From Alphaproteobacteria bacterium (GTDB lineage Bacteria > Pseudomonadota > Alphaproteobacteria > UBA8366 > Aestuariispiraceae): DNA of 64,000 nt. This document shows, in pieces, positions 1 through 7,755 of this stretch. Within the stretch, counting starts at the first letter, position 1. The number at the start of each line of letters is the position of its first letter. The DNA is taken from NCBI GenBank assembly GCA_033344895.1, contig JAWPMN010000001.1, positions 3,790,001 through 3,854,000 on the forward strand. Reading direction: 5' to 3'. The position numbers were made by a program, and so were the translations under genes. The notes beneath the pieces were generated by a model. That model worked only from the letters and a program-made list of their open reading frames with translations, had not been told where the DNA came from and searched no databases.

Positions 1-147
1 GATCGATTCACAAGCTCGATTCGCAGTGCGATGTCGGTGGATCGCGATGGCGCACCCGTCTTCCTGGCGCGGAACTATTGGGAACTGAACCACCAGACTC
101 AGAACAATCCGAAAATTCGGTTCTCCAAGACAAGGGAACGGTCGTAA
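1..147 (+). CDS. C-terminal fragment of an unrecognised protein
   Basis: An open frame runs from the first base to a TAA at 145-147, giving a 48-residue C-terminal piece. Its codons are G/C-rich at the third position like the neighbouring genes. The sequence contains the stretch RNYWELN near its middle and ends in a basic tail (KTRERS). I do not recognise the family and the start lies outside the window. The following 110 bases up to the next start codon hold no other gene that I can support. It could be a chance open frame, but its length, codon pattern and co-orientation with the next gene favour a real gene end. Confidence 0.45.
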   Translation, partial: DRFTSSIRSAMSVDRDGAPVFLARNYWELNHQTQNNPKIRFSKTRERS

Positions 148-257
148 GTCCGCCAAAATTCGGAATATTGATCCTGATCATCGACTTCGGCGACCAGTTG
201 GGCGAAGATCGCAACCGCCCAAGAGACATGGCGTACCGAACACGAGGAGGTTGATCC

Positions 258-1214
258 GTGTCTGGTGAGTTATCCATCGCCGATCAGCGAGACCGATTCC
301 TGGCATTTGCCTTTGCCGCATCGGACGTCCTGATCGAAGTGGACGACAGCGGCACCGTTGTCTTCGTGGCCGGATCGGTCAAGAGCCTGTTCGGCCTGTC
401 GCCGGACCAGTTGATGAATGGAGATGTCGCCCGGATTGCCGATCAGGGCGACAGGGTTCTGTTGGGTGAATATCTGAAAAAGCTGATTGCAACCGGCCGT
501 GCCTCTGATCGCCTAATTACCGCCGCGGCGGAAGCGGATGGCAGGAAGCTGCAGATCAGTGTGTCGGGCATGTCGAGCCCGCAGCGCAAAGGCATTCATC
601 ATCTTGCTGTGAAGCGGGTGCCATTGGCTTCCCGGCCTGCGCAGAAGCAGGCTCCGGCAAATCCCATGGGGGTTCTGGATTTCGCGAACAGCGCAGCGAT
701 GCTCTCCGGCGAAGCCCGGGACGCGGGCGAAAAACTGAACTTCGCCATGTATGATGTCGGTTGGGAGAAGGTCGAATCCCAGGTCGACAGCACGACTGCC
801 GAGACGCTGAACGAGAATCTCGTCCAGACACTTCGGGCCTGGGCTTCGGGCGGCAGCGGTGTCGGACAGGTCGGGCAGGGCAAGTATTCGCTGCTGCTCG
901 ACGAAGGGATTGACCCGGAAGTTCTCAAGAAGCGTATCGCCGATGTTGCCCGGGAAACGGATGACAAGCTGGACCTGGACGTCAACCATGCCGCGCTCGA
1001 TGTGAACGATGTCATCGACACTGACGATTTCGGTGCCTTCTTCGAACAGGCGATGGAGCGCTTCGACGCGGTCGGCGGCGAGAAGTTCGATCTGATGTCT
1101 TTCAGCGAACTGCCCGGATCCAAGCCCCAGAAACCGGAAGTCCCGCCCCCGTCGGACATTCATCCGGCACGGCGCATGGCCCGTCGGAAGGGGACGACCG
1201 AAAGCTGGGGGTGA
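258..1214 (+). CDS. PAS domain protein with degenerate GGDEF-like domain
   Basis: A 318-residue cytoplasmic protein starting at GTG 258, which has a strong ribosome site (GAGGAGG at 244-250) eight bases upstream. Residues about 12-110 look like a PAS sensor domain (VLIEVDDSGTVVFVAGS, then FGLSPDQL). Residues about 135-260 resemble a GGDEF fold in layout (LNFAMYDVGWEKVES, then GVGQVGQGKYSLLLDEG), but the GG(D/E)EF catalytic signature is absent, so cyclase activity is unlikely. In related signalling proteins this arrangement is often followed by an EAL domain. Here the protein ends at a proline- and arginine-rich tail and no EAL-like sequence follows. There is no membrane segment or signal peptide. 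Likely a sensory or scaffold protein in cyclic-di-GMP or related signalling; the exact role is unknown. Confidence 0.7.
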   Translation: MSGELSIADQRDRFLAFAFAASDVLIEVDDSGTVVFVAGSVKSLFGLSPDQLMNGDVARIADQGDRVLLGEYLKKLIATGRASDRLITAAAEADGRKLQISVSGMSSPQRKGIHHLAVKRVPLASRPAQKQAPANPMGVLDFANSAAMLSGEARDAGEKLNFAMYDVGWEKVESQVDSTTAETLNENLVQTLRAWASGGSGVGQVGQGKYSLLLDEGIDPEVLKKRIADVARETDDKLDLDVNHAALDVNDVIDTDDFGAFFEQAMERFDAVGGEKFDLMSFSELPGSKPQKPEVPPPSDIHPARRMARRKGTTESWG

Positions 1215-1318
1215 CGGTAGGCCCTTTTCTAACACTTTCGTGAGCGACCTTCGGTCGGACTTGGCATCTCCGACTGACGCTCTGCATAGTCTTCCGGATG
1301 CAAGACCGGAGGGTAGTC

Positions 1319-1786
1319 ATGCTTGGCCCGTTTGCCCTTGTTGGGCGCTCTGCGCTTCTGAGCCTGTTGATCTGGCTGTCCGCACCTGCCGTGGCTCTGG
1401 CCGGTGCGGTAAACGCGACGACATTCGGCAATGTCGCCATCGACGGTGCCGATCCCGTGGCATATTTCCAGGACGGTCGGGCGGTGCTGGGGTCGTCCGA
1501 CTTCGAACTGGAGTGGAACGGCGCGGTCTGGCGCTTCGCCAATGCCGCAAACCGTGCCGCCTTTGAGGCCGATCCGGAACTCTATGCCCCGCAATACGGG
1601 GGATATTGTGCCTGGGCGGTCAGCCAAGGCTATACGGCGTCGATTGACCCCGAAGCCTGGAAGATTGTCGATGGAAAGCTTTACCTGAATTACTCGAAGG
1701 GTGTGCAGCGCCGCTGGGAGGAGGATATTCCGTCGCGGATCCGTGAGGCGGACGCGAACTGGCCCTCGCTCAAGACACAGGAATAG
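1319..1786 (+). CDS. YHS domain-containing secreted protein
   Basis: A 155-residue protein with an N-terminal signal peptide (hydrophobic run up to the Ala-rich segment near residue 28) and a YHS-type domain. The core contains GADPVAYFQDGRAVLGS, then WRFANAANRAAFEADPELYAPQ, YGGYCAWAVSQG and a C-terminal KLYLNYSKGVQ, the pattern typical of periplasmic YHS proteins of proteobacteria. I chose ATG 1319 over ATG 1298 because GGAGGG (1308-1313) sits at proper distance before it and the signal peptide then starts cleanly. YHS domains are associated with metal-handling proteins, but this subgroup has no firm function. It is monocistronic and converges with the Sel1-repeat gene. Confidence 0.85.
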   Translation: MLGPFALVGRSALLSLLIWLSAPAVALAGAVNATTFGNVAIDGADPVAYFQDGRAVLGSSDFELEWNGAVWRFANAANRAAFEADPELYAPQYGGYCAWAVSQGYTASIDPEAWKIVDGKLYLNYSKGVQRRWEEDIPSRIREADANWPSLKTQE

Positions 1787-1816
1787 GCATAGAGGGGCAT
1801 TGGATCAGGGGAAGTC

Positions 1817-2647
1817 TCAGTAGACGGTTGCCCGTCGCGGCACAAAGGCATCGGCACGGGCACCGGCTTCCGCCCGTTGATCCTCCGAGAGTTCCGCGGA
1901 AAGTTTCTCCGCCTTCTTGGCGGCACCGCTATGCCCCTGTTCGGCGGCCAGGGTGAACCATTTCAGGGCTTCGACCGGATCCTTGGCGATGCCTTCACCG
2001 CGCATATAACGCGTGCCGATATGGTTCTGTGCCTTGGAATACCCCTGACGGGCGGCTGCCAGGAACCAGCGCGCGGCCATTTCCAGGCTCTTGTCGACCC
2101 CGTTCCCGTCCCGGTAACGCTTGCCCATATTGTACTGGGCGCGGTCAAACCCGGCGATGGCGGCGCGTTCGATCCACAGGGCGGCGCGAATTTCGTTTGA
2201 ATCCACTCCCAGGCCGTATTCATACATCTTGCCCAGGGAATACTGGGACCGGACAAGCCCGTGATAGGCGGCCCGTTCAAGCCAGCCATAGGCGCGGTCA
2301 TAATTCTGTTCCACCCCATCGCCTTCGATATAGGCGAGGGCGAGGTTATGCATGGCCTGAGCGTGACCGGCTTCCGCGGCACGGCTCCACCAGTTGATGG
2401 CCTTCTTGCGGTCGACGGCGACACCGCGCCCTTCATCGTACAAAACGCCGATATTGAACATGGACTTGGCGCTTCCGGCCTCGGCCAGGGGGGTCCAGAT
2501 CGACATGGCCTTGAGGAATTCGCCGCGCTGATAGGCCGCCCAGCCGTCCGAGAAATCCTGAGCAAGGGCAGGGGTCGTAATCGAAAGCCCGCCTGCAAAC
2601 GCGACGGCGAGCACGATACGACGGGTTCGTCTCGTCTCAGCGAACAT
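1817..2647 (-). CDS. Sel1-repeat (TPR-like) secreted protein
   Basis: A 276-residue protein with a signal peptide (basic RRTRR, hydrophobic core, cleavage near ALAQ) followed by about five to six Sel1-like repeats of roughly 36 residues. They carry signatures such as SMFNIGVLYDEGRGV, AMHNLALAYIEGDGV, SQYSLGKMYEYGLGV, AQYNMGKRYRDGNGV and AQNHIGTRYMRGEGI. Such proteins form alpha-helical solenoids that mediate protein-protein contacts, here presumably in the periplasm. ATG 2647 is preferred over the upstream TTG at 2662 because GGAGGGAGG lies just before it. The C-terminal 35 residues are Ala/Glu-rich. The specific partner is unknown. Confidence 0.85.
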   Translation of the reverse strand: MFAETRRTRRIVLAVAFAGGLSITTPALAQDFSDGWAAYQRGEFLKAMSIWTPLAEAGSAKSMFNIGVLYDEGRGVAVDRKKAINWWSRAAEAGHAQAMHNLALAYIEGDGVEQNYDRAYGWLERAAYHGLVRSQYSLGKMYEYGLGVDSNEIRAALWIERAAIAGFDRAQYNMGKRYRDGNGVDKSLEMAARWFLAAARQGYSKAQNHIGTRYMRGEGIAKDPVEALKWFTLAAEQGHSGAAKKAEKLSAELSEDQRAEAGARADAFVPRRATVY

Positions 2648-2725
2648 GTGGCCTCCCTCCAACCAACTGAATCATTATGATCCGATTGGGATTGATGAAC
2701 AAGGGGGCGACGTCAGAGTGATCGA

Positions 2726-3328
2726 TCAGCCCTGAGCGGAGTATTTGGAGATCTTAAGTCGCAGGAGCTGCAGCAGGCCGCCGATATCCTCACGCGCGAT
2801 GATCGAGGCGAATTCGCGCTTCTGAGTCAGGGTCATGCTCTTGCCGTCAATGACGACATCCAGAATCCGAATGGCATTGTCCCGCTTGCGAACCAACCAA
2901 TCGATTTTGATGTCATCCGTCCCCTCCTGAACGATCCTGGTGGAGACCAGTGCCAGTCGTTCACGATAGACCTTTGCCTCCTCAATCGTGAGCGTCTGTC
3001 CCGAATAGCCGCCAAGGCGCTTCGTGTAGGTCTGCAGGACGTAGTTCGAGAACAGGTCGAGATATTCGGAGCGTTCTTCCGCGCTTGCCCGTTCCCAGGC
3101 CTTATCGAGCACGAACCGGCCGATCTCCTGGACCTCAAAACTGCCGGCGACGATGTCGCGCAGTTTTGCTTCGCGCTCCTCCAGGGAGATTGACTGGTCC
3201 TGAAGAACTTCGACGGCGCGGTCCCCCAGGCCCTCGATAAAGGCGGCCGCCTCGTCCGGAGGCGTTTCCGCCAGGGCCGTTGCCGGGAGCAGGAACAAGG
3301 CAAAAATAGCGGCAATCATACGCGGCAT
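2726..3328 (-). CDS. mlaC: MlaC/Ttg2D-family periplasmic phospholipid-binding protein
   Basis: A 200-residue protein with a signal peptide ending near ALAE, then an MlaC-type fold. Visible signatures are LRDIVAGSFEVQEIGRFVLD, WERASAEERSEYLDLF, YVLQTYTKRLGGYSGQTL and a C-terminal VIDGKSMTLTQKREFASII. MlaC shuttles phospholipids between the outer-membrane MlaA complex and the inner-membrane MlaFEDB ABC transporter. The start is ATG 3328 (MPRMIAAIFALF); the upstream frame extension lacks a signal peptide. Neither mlaA nor mlaFED lies nearby, so this copy is detached from its usual operon. A hopanoid-associated HpnM paralogue is the main alternative, as it belongs to the same family. Confidence 0.8.
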   Translation of the reverse strand: MPRMIAAIFALFLLPATALAETPPDEAAAFIEGLGDRAVEVLQDQSISLEEREAKLRDIVAGSFEVQEIGRFVLDKAWERASAEERSEYLDLFSNYVLQTYTKRLGGYSGQTLTIEEAKVYRERLALVSTRIVQEGTDDIKIDWLVRKRDNAIRILDVVIDGKSMTLTQKREFASIIAREDIGGLLQLLRLKISKYSAQG

Positions 3329-3442
3329 CTGGCGTCTCCGGACGATAGTCAGGCAGCGAGTTACATACGAATATCGAGATGCGGAAGCAAGGTTACGCAT
3401 GCCCCAATGCTGCACCTACCGTCGTTGCGGGTTGCAAATATG

Positions 3443-4417
3443 TCACCGTTTGAGGCGCCGCACCATCTGATCCAACGGCAGAACCGTCGCAAGGCCGAAG
3501 GTGATCAGCAGCAGTCCTGCCAGTTCGACCGGACCGAAGGGTTCGCCGAGAAACAGAAAACTCAGAACCTGGCTCATCATCGGGACGGTAAGGACTGCAA
3601 TGGAGGCAAATGCCATATCCGTCAGTTTCAGGATCATCGACCAGCACCACAGGCCAAATGCCTGACTGATCACGGTGACACCTGCTGCGGCCGCGATGAC
3701 CGGTGCGGAGACGGTGGCGACCCATCCGGTGTCTTCAGACCCGAGAGCGAGCGCCATGAGAGGAAGCGAGCCGAGGACAAACTGCCATGCGACGAGCGTC
3801 GTGACCGGGGTCTTGAAGTTGAACTGTTTCTGAAGTGTCGAGCCCACGCCCCAGGTCAGGGCGGCGAGAAGTATGGCGACGATTCCGACGGGAAAGCCGG
3901 CCTGCCCTGCGGCGCCAAGGTCATCCCAGGCAAAAACAAGCACGGCGCCAATTCCCGCTGCGACTCCCACGCAGCGCCGGGTGGTCAGCCGTTCCTTCAG
4001 GAACATGACACCGATCACGAGGGCCCATAGCGGCATCGTATAGGCAAGGAGAGCGGCCCGGCCGGCCGGGAGATACGTCACCGCCAGGGCCGAGAGGAAA
4101 AACCATAAGGAAACGTTGACCCCGGCGCAGAGGATGACCTTGCGCGCTTCTCCCGCGGCGGGGCGCAGGGCCAGTCCGGTTGCTGCGGCGACACAGAGCA
4201 TGATGGTGCCGGCGCAGGCCGCAGATCCGGCCCGGAAAGTCAGGAGGGGAATTTCGGTCAGAGTCAGCTTCATCAGGGGCCACATCGCGCCCCAGGCGAA
4301 GGTCAGGCAGATCAGCAGGACCCAGGCCGTGCCGGGAACCGCGCGGGGGGATGCCCCGGCGGCCGCAGCCGCCGGGACGTCACTCTCCGCAGGGGGCGGT
4401 ACCGCCGCCCGTGTCAC
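3443..4417 (-). CDS. EamA/DMT-family transporter
   Basis: A 324-residue integral membrane protein with about ten hydrophobic segments arranged as two EamA halves (first about residues 30-165, second about 175-315). The second half has the typical glycine/proline pattern ([12 protein letters not shown], then [15 protein letters not shown]). Members of the drug/metabolite transporter superfamily export amino acids, metabolites or drugs; the substrate cannot be read from sequence. The GTG start overlaps the TGA of the upstream gcdH by four bases (GTGA), which suggests translational coupling. The first 25 residues are Pro/Ala-rich and probably a cytoplasmic extension. Confidence 0.85.
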   Translation of the reverse strand: MTRAAVPPPAESDVPAAAAAGASPRAVPGTAWVLLICLTFAWGAMWPLMKLTLTEIPLLTFRAGSAACAGTIMLCVAAATGLALRPAAGEARKVILCAGVNVSLWFFLSALAVTYLPAGRAALLAYTMPLWALVIGVMFLKERLTTRRCVGVAAGIGAVLVFAWDDLGAAGQAGFPVGIVAILLAALTWGVGSTLQKQFNFKTPVTTLVAWQFVLGSLPLMALALGSEDTGWVATVSAPVIAAAAGVTVISQAFGLWCWSMILKLTDMAFASIAVLTVPMMSQVLSFLFLGEPFGPVELAGLLLITFGLATVLPLDQMVRRLKR

Positions 4418-5604
4418 ATGAAGGCCTGAATGCCGGTCTGGGCACGCCCCAGGATCAGGGCGTGAACGTCGTGCGTGCCTTCATAGGTATTGACGGCTTC
4501 CAGGTTCATGACGTGGCGAATGACGTGATACTCGTCCGAAACGCCGTTTCCGCCATGCATGTCGCGCGCCGTGCGTGCGATTTCCAGCGCCTTGCCGCAG
4601 CTGTTGCGCTTGATGAGCGAAATCAGTTCGACCGGGCACCGGTCCTCGTCCTTCAGGCGACCGGCTCGCAGGCAGCCCTGAAGGCCCAGCGAGATTTCGG
4701 TCTGCATGTCCGCCAGCTTTTTCTGGATCAGCTGGTTGGCAGCCAGCGGGCGGCCGAACTGCTTGCGGTCCATCGTATAGCTGTGCGCCTGGGTCCAGCA
4801 GAACTCCGCCGCGCCCAGCGCGCCCCAGGCAATACCGTAACGGGCATTGTTCAGGCATCCGAAAGGACCTTTCAGGCCCGAGACGTTCGGCAGCAGGTTT
4901 TCTTCCGGAACGAACACCTCGTCCATCATGATCATGCCGGTGATGGAGGCCCGAAGCGAGAACTTGCCTTCGATCTTCGGCGTCTCGAACCCTTTCATCC
5001 CGCGTTCCAGGATAAAGCCGCGGATCACGTCGTCCTCGGTCTTGGCCCAGACAACCGCCACATCGGAGATCGGGGAGTTGGTGATCCAGTTCTTGGACCC
5101 CGACAGCTTGTAGCCGCCGTCGACCTTCTTGGCCCGCGTGACCATGGAGCCGGGGTCGGAACCATGATCCGGCTCGGTGAGGCCGAAACAGCCGACCCAC
5201 TCACCGCTGGCGAGCTTCGGCAGAAACTTGCGGCGCTGTTCTTCGGACCCGTAGGCGTTGATCGGGTGCATGACCAGCGACGACTGTACCGACATGGCGG
5301 AACGATAGCCGCTATCCACGCGTTCGACTTCGCGCGCAACCAGGCCGTAACTGGTGTAGTTGACGCCGGCACCGCCATATTCGGGGTCGACGGTCATGCC
5401 GAGAAGGCCCAGGGCGCCCATTTCGGTCATGATTTCGCGATCGAACTTCTCGTGGCGGTTCGCCTCGAGAACCCGCGGCATGAGCTTGTCCTGGCAGTAG
5501 TCTCTGGCCGTGTCGCGGATCATCCGCTCTTCTTCGGTCAGCTGATCTTCCAGAAGGAACGGGTCCTGCCATTCGAAATGCGCACGGCTCTGTCGGTCGC
5601 TCAT
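4414..5604 (-). CDS. gcdH: Glutaryl-CoA dehydrogenase
   Basis: A 396-residue acyl-CoA dehydrogenase that oxidises and decarboxylates glutaryl-CoA to crotonyl-CoA in lysine, tryptophan and benzoate-type catabolism. The glutaryl-specific signatures are present: [19 protein letters not shown] in the FAD/substrate region, [18 protein letters not shown], and the C-terminal [20 protein letters not shown], whose Glu is the expected catalytic base. ATG 5604 is chosen because GAGGA precedes it by seven bases; the upstream TTG at 5634 has no such support. Length matches the family. It is co-transcribed and overlaps with the downstream EamA exporter. Confidence 0.95.
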   Translation of the reverse strand: MSDRQSRAHFEWQDPFLLEDQLTEEERMIRDTARDYCQDKLMPRVLEANRHEKFDREIMTEMGALGLLGMTVDPEYGGAGVNYTSYGLVAREVERVDSGYRSAMSVQSSLVMHPINAYGSEEQRRKFLPKLASGEWVGCFGLTEPDHGSDPGSMVTRAKKVDGGYKLSGSKNWITNSPISDVAVVWAKTEDDVIRGFILERGMKGFETPKIEGKFSLRASITGMIMMDEVFVPEENLLPNVSGLKGPFGCLNNARYGIAWGALGAAEFCWTQAHSYTMDRKQFGRPLAANQLIQKKLADMQTEISLGLQGCLRAGRLKDEDRCPVELISLIKRNSCGKALEIARTARDMHGGNGVSDEYHVIRHVMNLEAVNTYEGTHDVHALILGRAQTGIQAFM

Positions 5605-5759
5605 GGTTGTTTCCTCAATCGGTTCTCGGGTCAAACTGCATGCCAGGTGGCAGTGCTACGCCGGTCTGTCCAAGGTGTAAAGATTTATTTTAAGCTTAAA
5701 ATAATTTCCGGACGCAGCAACTGCTTGGACAGGTGCGCGACGCATCCTAGAATGTCGTT

Positions 5760-6056
5760 ATGAGCCAACCTGTCCCGCCCAACAATAGAACAATTCTGCC
5801 GCAAGGGGCCCTGATCGAATTTGTCGTTCAGGGGAGCTATGTGAAGGTCTCCGCCGTCGATCCGGTTACCTATATCGAAGTTTCGATCGTCGGCGACCCG
5901 ACGGCAGGGGAGAAAGTTCTGACGCAACAGGTTTTGCGCAAGCTGGAACGCATTGTTTACAAAAGAAAATATGACAAGGAAACACTGGGGCGTGAGGCCG
6001 ACAAGGTCGTGCCGCGCGGAAAGCGTCAGGAGTTTCCGAGTGGATGGGATTTATAA
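5760..6056 (+). CDS. Small conserved alphaproteobacterial protein (DUF6898-like)
   Basis: A 98-residue cytoplasmic protein. The core GSYVKVSAVDPVTYIEVSIV, followed by GDPTAGEKVL and a basic helix (LRKLERIVYKRK), resembles a small conserved protein family of alphaproteobacteria that I associate with DUF6898; the family name is from memory. No enzymatic motif, signal peptide or membrane segment is visible. It is divergent from gcdH and convergent with mucR, with only 21 bases between the stops and no clear terminator in between. Function unknown. Confidence 0.75.
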   Translation: MSQPVPPNNRTILPQGALIEFVVQGSYVKVSAVDPVTYIEVSIVGDPTAGEKVLTQQVLRKLERIVYKRKYDKETLGREADKVVPRGKRQEFPSGWDL

Positions 6057-6077
6057 GTCTGACGACCAGAAACCGGT

Positions 6078-6536
6078 TCAGCCGCGGCCACCGCGCCCGG
6101 TCGTTTTTCCAAGGCCGATCTGTTTGGCAAATTTGGACCGCTGTGCCGCGTAGTTCGGTGCGACCATCGGATAGTCGGGCGGCAGACCCCACTTGGCACG
6201 ATACTGTTCCGGCGTCATGCCATAGGCGGTCCGCAGATGCCGTTTCAGCATCTTGAGCTTCCGACCGTCTTCCAGGCAGACGATGTAATCGGGCTGAACG
6301 GAGTCGCGTATCGCGGCCGTCGTGGTCCGGTTCGCGCGTAGCGGGCGGGCCGGCGTCTTGGGCGGGTCCTGATTCAGCGCGGAAAACTTTCCGAAAACCG
6401 TACCGATCACGCCACTGATGTCAGCCTTGGCGACATTGTTATGGCCGACATATGCCGATACGACTTCAGCGGTCATATGCAACAGTTCGCCACGGCTGGC
6501 AGACGGCTTGATCTTGCTTTCTTCGCGGCGACTCAT
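6078..6536 (-). CDS. MucR/Ros-family transcriptional regulator with degenerate zinc finger
   Basis: A 152-residue regulator. The N-terminal half has the MucR oligomerisation-like region (LHMTAEVVSAYVGHNNV, then VIGTVFGKFSAL). The C-terminal half has the DNA-binding signature (CLEDGRKLKMLKRHLRT, TPEQYRAKWGLPPDYPMVAP, then YAAQRSKFAKQIGLG). Classical Ros binds zinc through Cys2His2; here the second Cys is Asp (CLED) and the second His position reads AY, so canonical zinc coordination is not possible. Zinc-free family members are known. MucR proteins bind AT-rich DNA and often act as global silencers and autoregulators. The AT-rich gap directly upstream is a plausible target. Confidence 0.92.
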   Translation of the reverse strand: MSRREESKIKPSASRGELLHMTAEVVSAYVGHNNVAKADISGVIGTVFGKFSALNQDPPKTPARPLRANRTTTAAIRDSVQPDYIVCLEDGRKLKMLKRHLRTAYGMTPEQYRAKWGLPPDYPMVAPNYAAQRSKFAKQIGLGKTTGRGGRG

Positions 6537-7211
6537 CCCCGACGCTCCCCCTGAAGCCTAGGCTTCGCAAATGCCCCGCAGACGAAATATTGATAACAGC
6601 GAGGGCAAGCAAAGGAATTTAATCAAACTACCGTAAGTGAATCAATAAAGATTCAGTACAGACCTGTTTTGTCTTGAGAGATGTATTGAGTGTTTTAGAT
6701 ATTACCACAATTTGTTGATGCCGATCCGGCGGATAAATACCATATGGAGTGCCTGCCTAATACTTATTGGACACGCACGGTTTGGGACCCGAGGCAGGTG
6801 ATGCGAAAATGCACCGCTTCGCAGGGCCTGGGCGACGGATCGATTGCGCTCGAACGGAGGCAGTTCCGCCGAAACGGGCTCGCGTCGCGTGTCGAGCGAA
6901 ACCGATTGGATTGAAAGAAATACTATTTTTAACAATTAGATGATTAGTAATATTAATTTTAATTGTTTGTTGATGGACCTAATGAATTGTTTTTTATGGT
7001 ATAAGGTAATTTGGATTTGCCGGGTTCATACCGTTGGGGCGTTTGGTTCAACACTATCCATTGGGGGAGAGGGCTGGCGAGCCCACATCATTTTCGCTGA
7101 TTTACGGGTTTGAGGTGTGTTTGGCTGGAATTTCCCAGAGGGCTATGATACATCCCGCCCAATCCTGCCGATAGAGGCTTTCTGCCAGAGACTCGAAAGG
7201 GGTTTGTTCGG
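6537..7211. other. AT-rich intergenic region between mucR and rpiB
   Basis: This 675-base gap is the only long non-coding stretch in the window. Bases about 6590-6715 and 6905-7020 are strikingly AT-rich compared with the GC-rich surroundings, with many T and A runs and TpA steps. The middle part (about 6720-6900) returns to normal GC and holds a possible 56-codon frame (6744-6914), which I cannot support as a gene. The last 200 bases look like the leader of rpiB and include a short hairpin GGGCT-GGCG-AGCCC. It probably holds the divergent promoters of mucR and of the rpiB-glyA block, and candidate MucR binding sites. Confidence 0.6.
6997..7005 (+). promoter_or_regulatory. Extended -10 promoter element candidate for rpiB
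   Basis: The sequence TGGTATAAG (extended -10, TGnTATAAG) lies in AT-rich DNA about 200 bases before the rpiB start. No good -35 hexamer is found at 17 bases, which is typical of extended -10 promoters. If used, it would give a leader of about 200 nucleotides. This is a motif match only. Confidence 0.35.
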
Positions 7212-7673
7212 GTGTCCGATCCATCAAAAACCGTCGTTCTTGCCAGCGATCATGCCGGCCTCGGCATGAAGCGTGCCTTGGTGCCTGTTCTGGAAGAAAT
7301 GGGCCTGACCGCGTTGGATCTTGGTACGGATACGACAGATAGCGTCGATTACCCCGATTTTGCCGATCGGCTGGCGGACGCGCTGGCACAGGGCCGTGCG
7401 GAACGCGGCATTCTTGTATGCGGCTCGGGCATCGGCATTTCCATCGCCGCCAACCGGCATAAGCATGTCCGGGCAGCATTATGCCACAATTCGACCGATG
7501 CGCGGCTGTCGCGTCAGCACAATGACGCAAACGTCATTGCTTTCGGCGCGCGCACGATGGGCGACGAAGTGGCGAAGGAGTGTGTTAGGGCGTTCCTGAC
7601 CACGGGCTTTGAGGGAGGGCGGCATGAACGCCGCGTCTCCAAGATGTCGCCCGGCCGGCCGGGTTCCGCTTGA
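7212..7673 (+). CDS. rpiB: Ribose-5-phosphate isomerase B
   Basis: A 153-residue RpiB/LacAB-family isomerase interconverting ribose-5-phosphate and ribulose-5-phosphate in the pentose phosphate pathway. Seen are the N-terminal LASDHAG signature, [16 protein letters not shown], the active-site loop [18 protein letters not shown] with its catalytic Cys, and [18 protein letters not shown]. The C-terminal 20 residues are basic and diverge from the family. The GTG start at 7212 is supported by AAAGGGG about ten bases upstream and by alignment of the DHAG motif near residue 13. It heads the block that continues with glyA, an order common in alphaproteobacteria. Confidence 0.95.
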   Translation: MSDPSKTVVLASDHAGLGMKRALVPVLEEMGLTALDLGTDTTDSVDYPDFADRLADALAQGRAERGILVCGSGIGISIAANRHKHVRAALCHNSTDARLSRQHNDANVIAFGARTMGDEVAKECVRAFLTTGFEGGRHERRVSKMSPGRPGSA

Positions 7674-7755
7674 GACGGCGTTCGCTTGTGACCTATGGCC
7701 CGTCCCGCGTAGACCTCGGGCGCGGCGGACCGCAACGTGGAAGGACCCTGAGGAT

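Noticed and set aside
7609-7755. Extended N-terminus of glyA overlapping rpiB
   Set aside because: Adds 49 residues absent from the family; ATG 7756 has a ribosome site and gives normal length.
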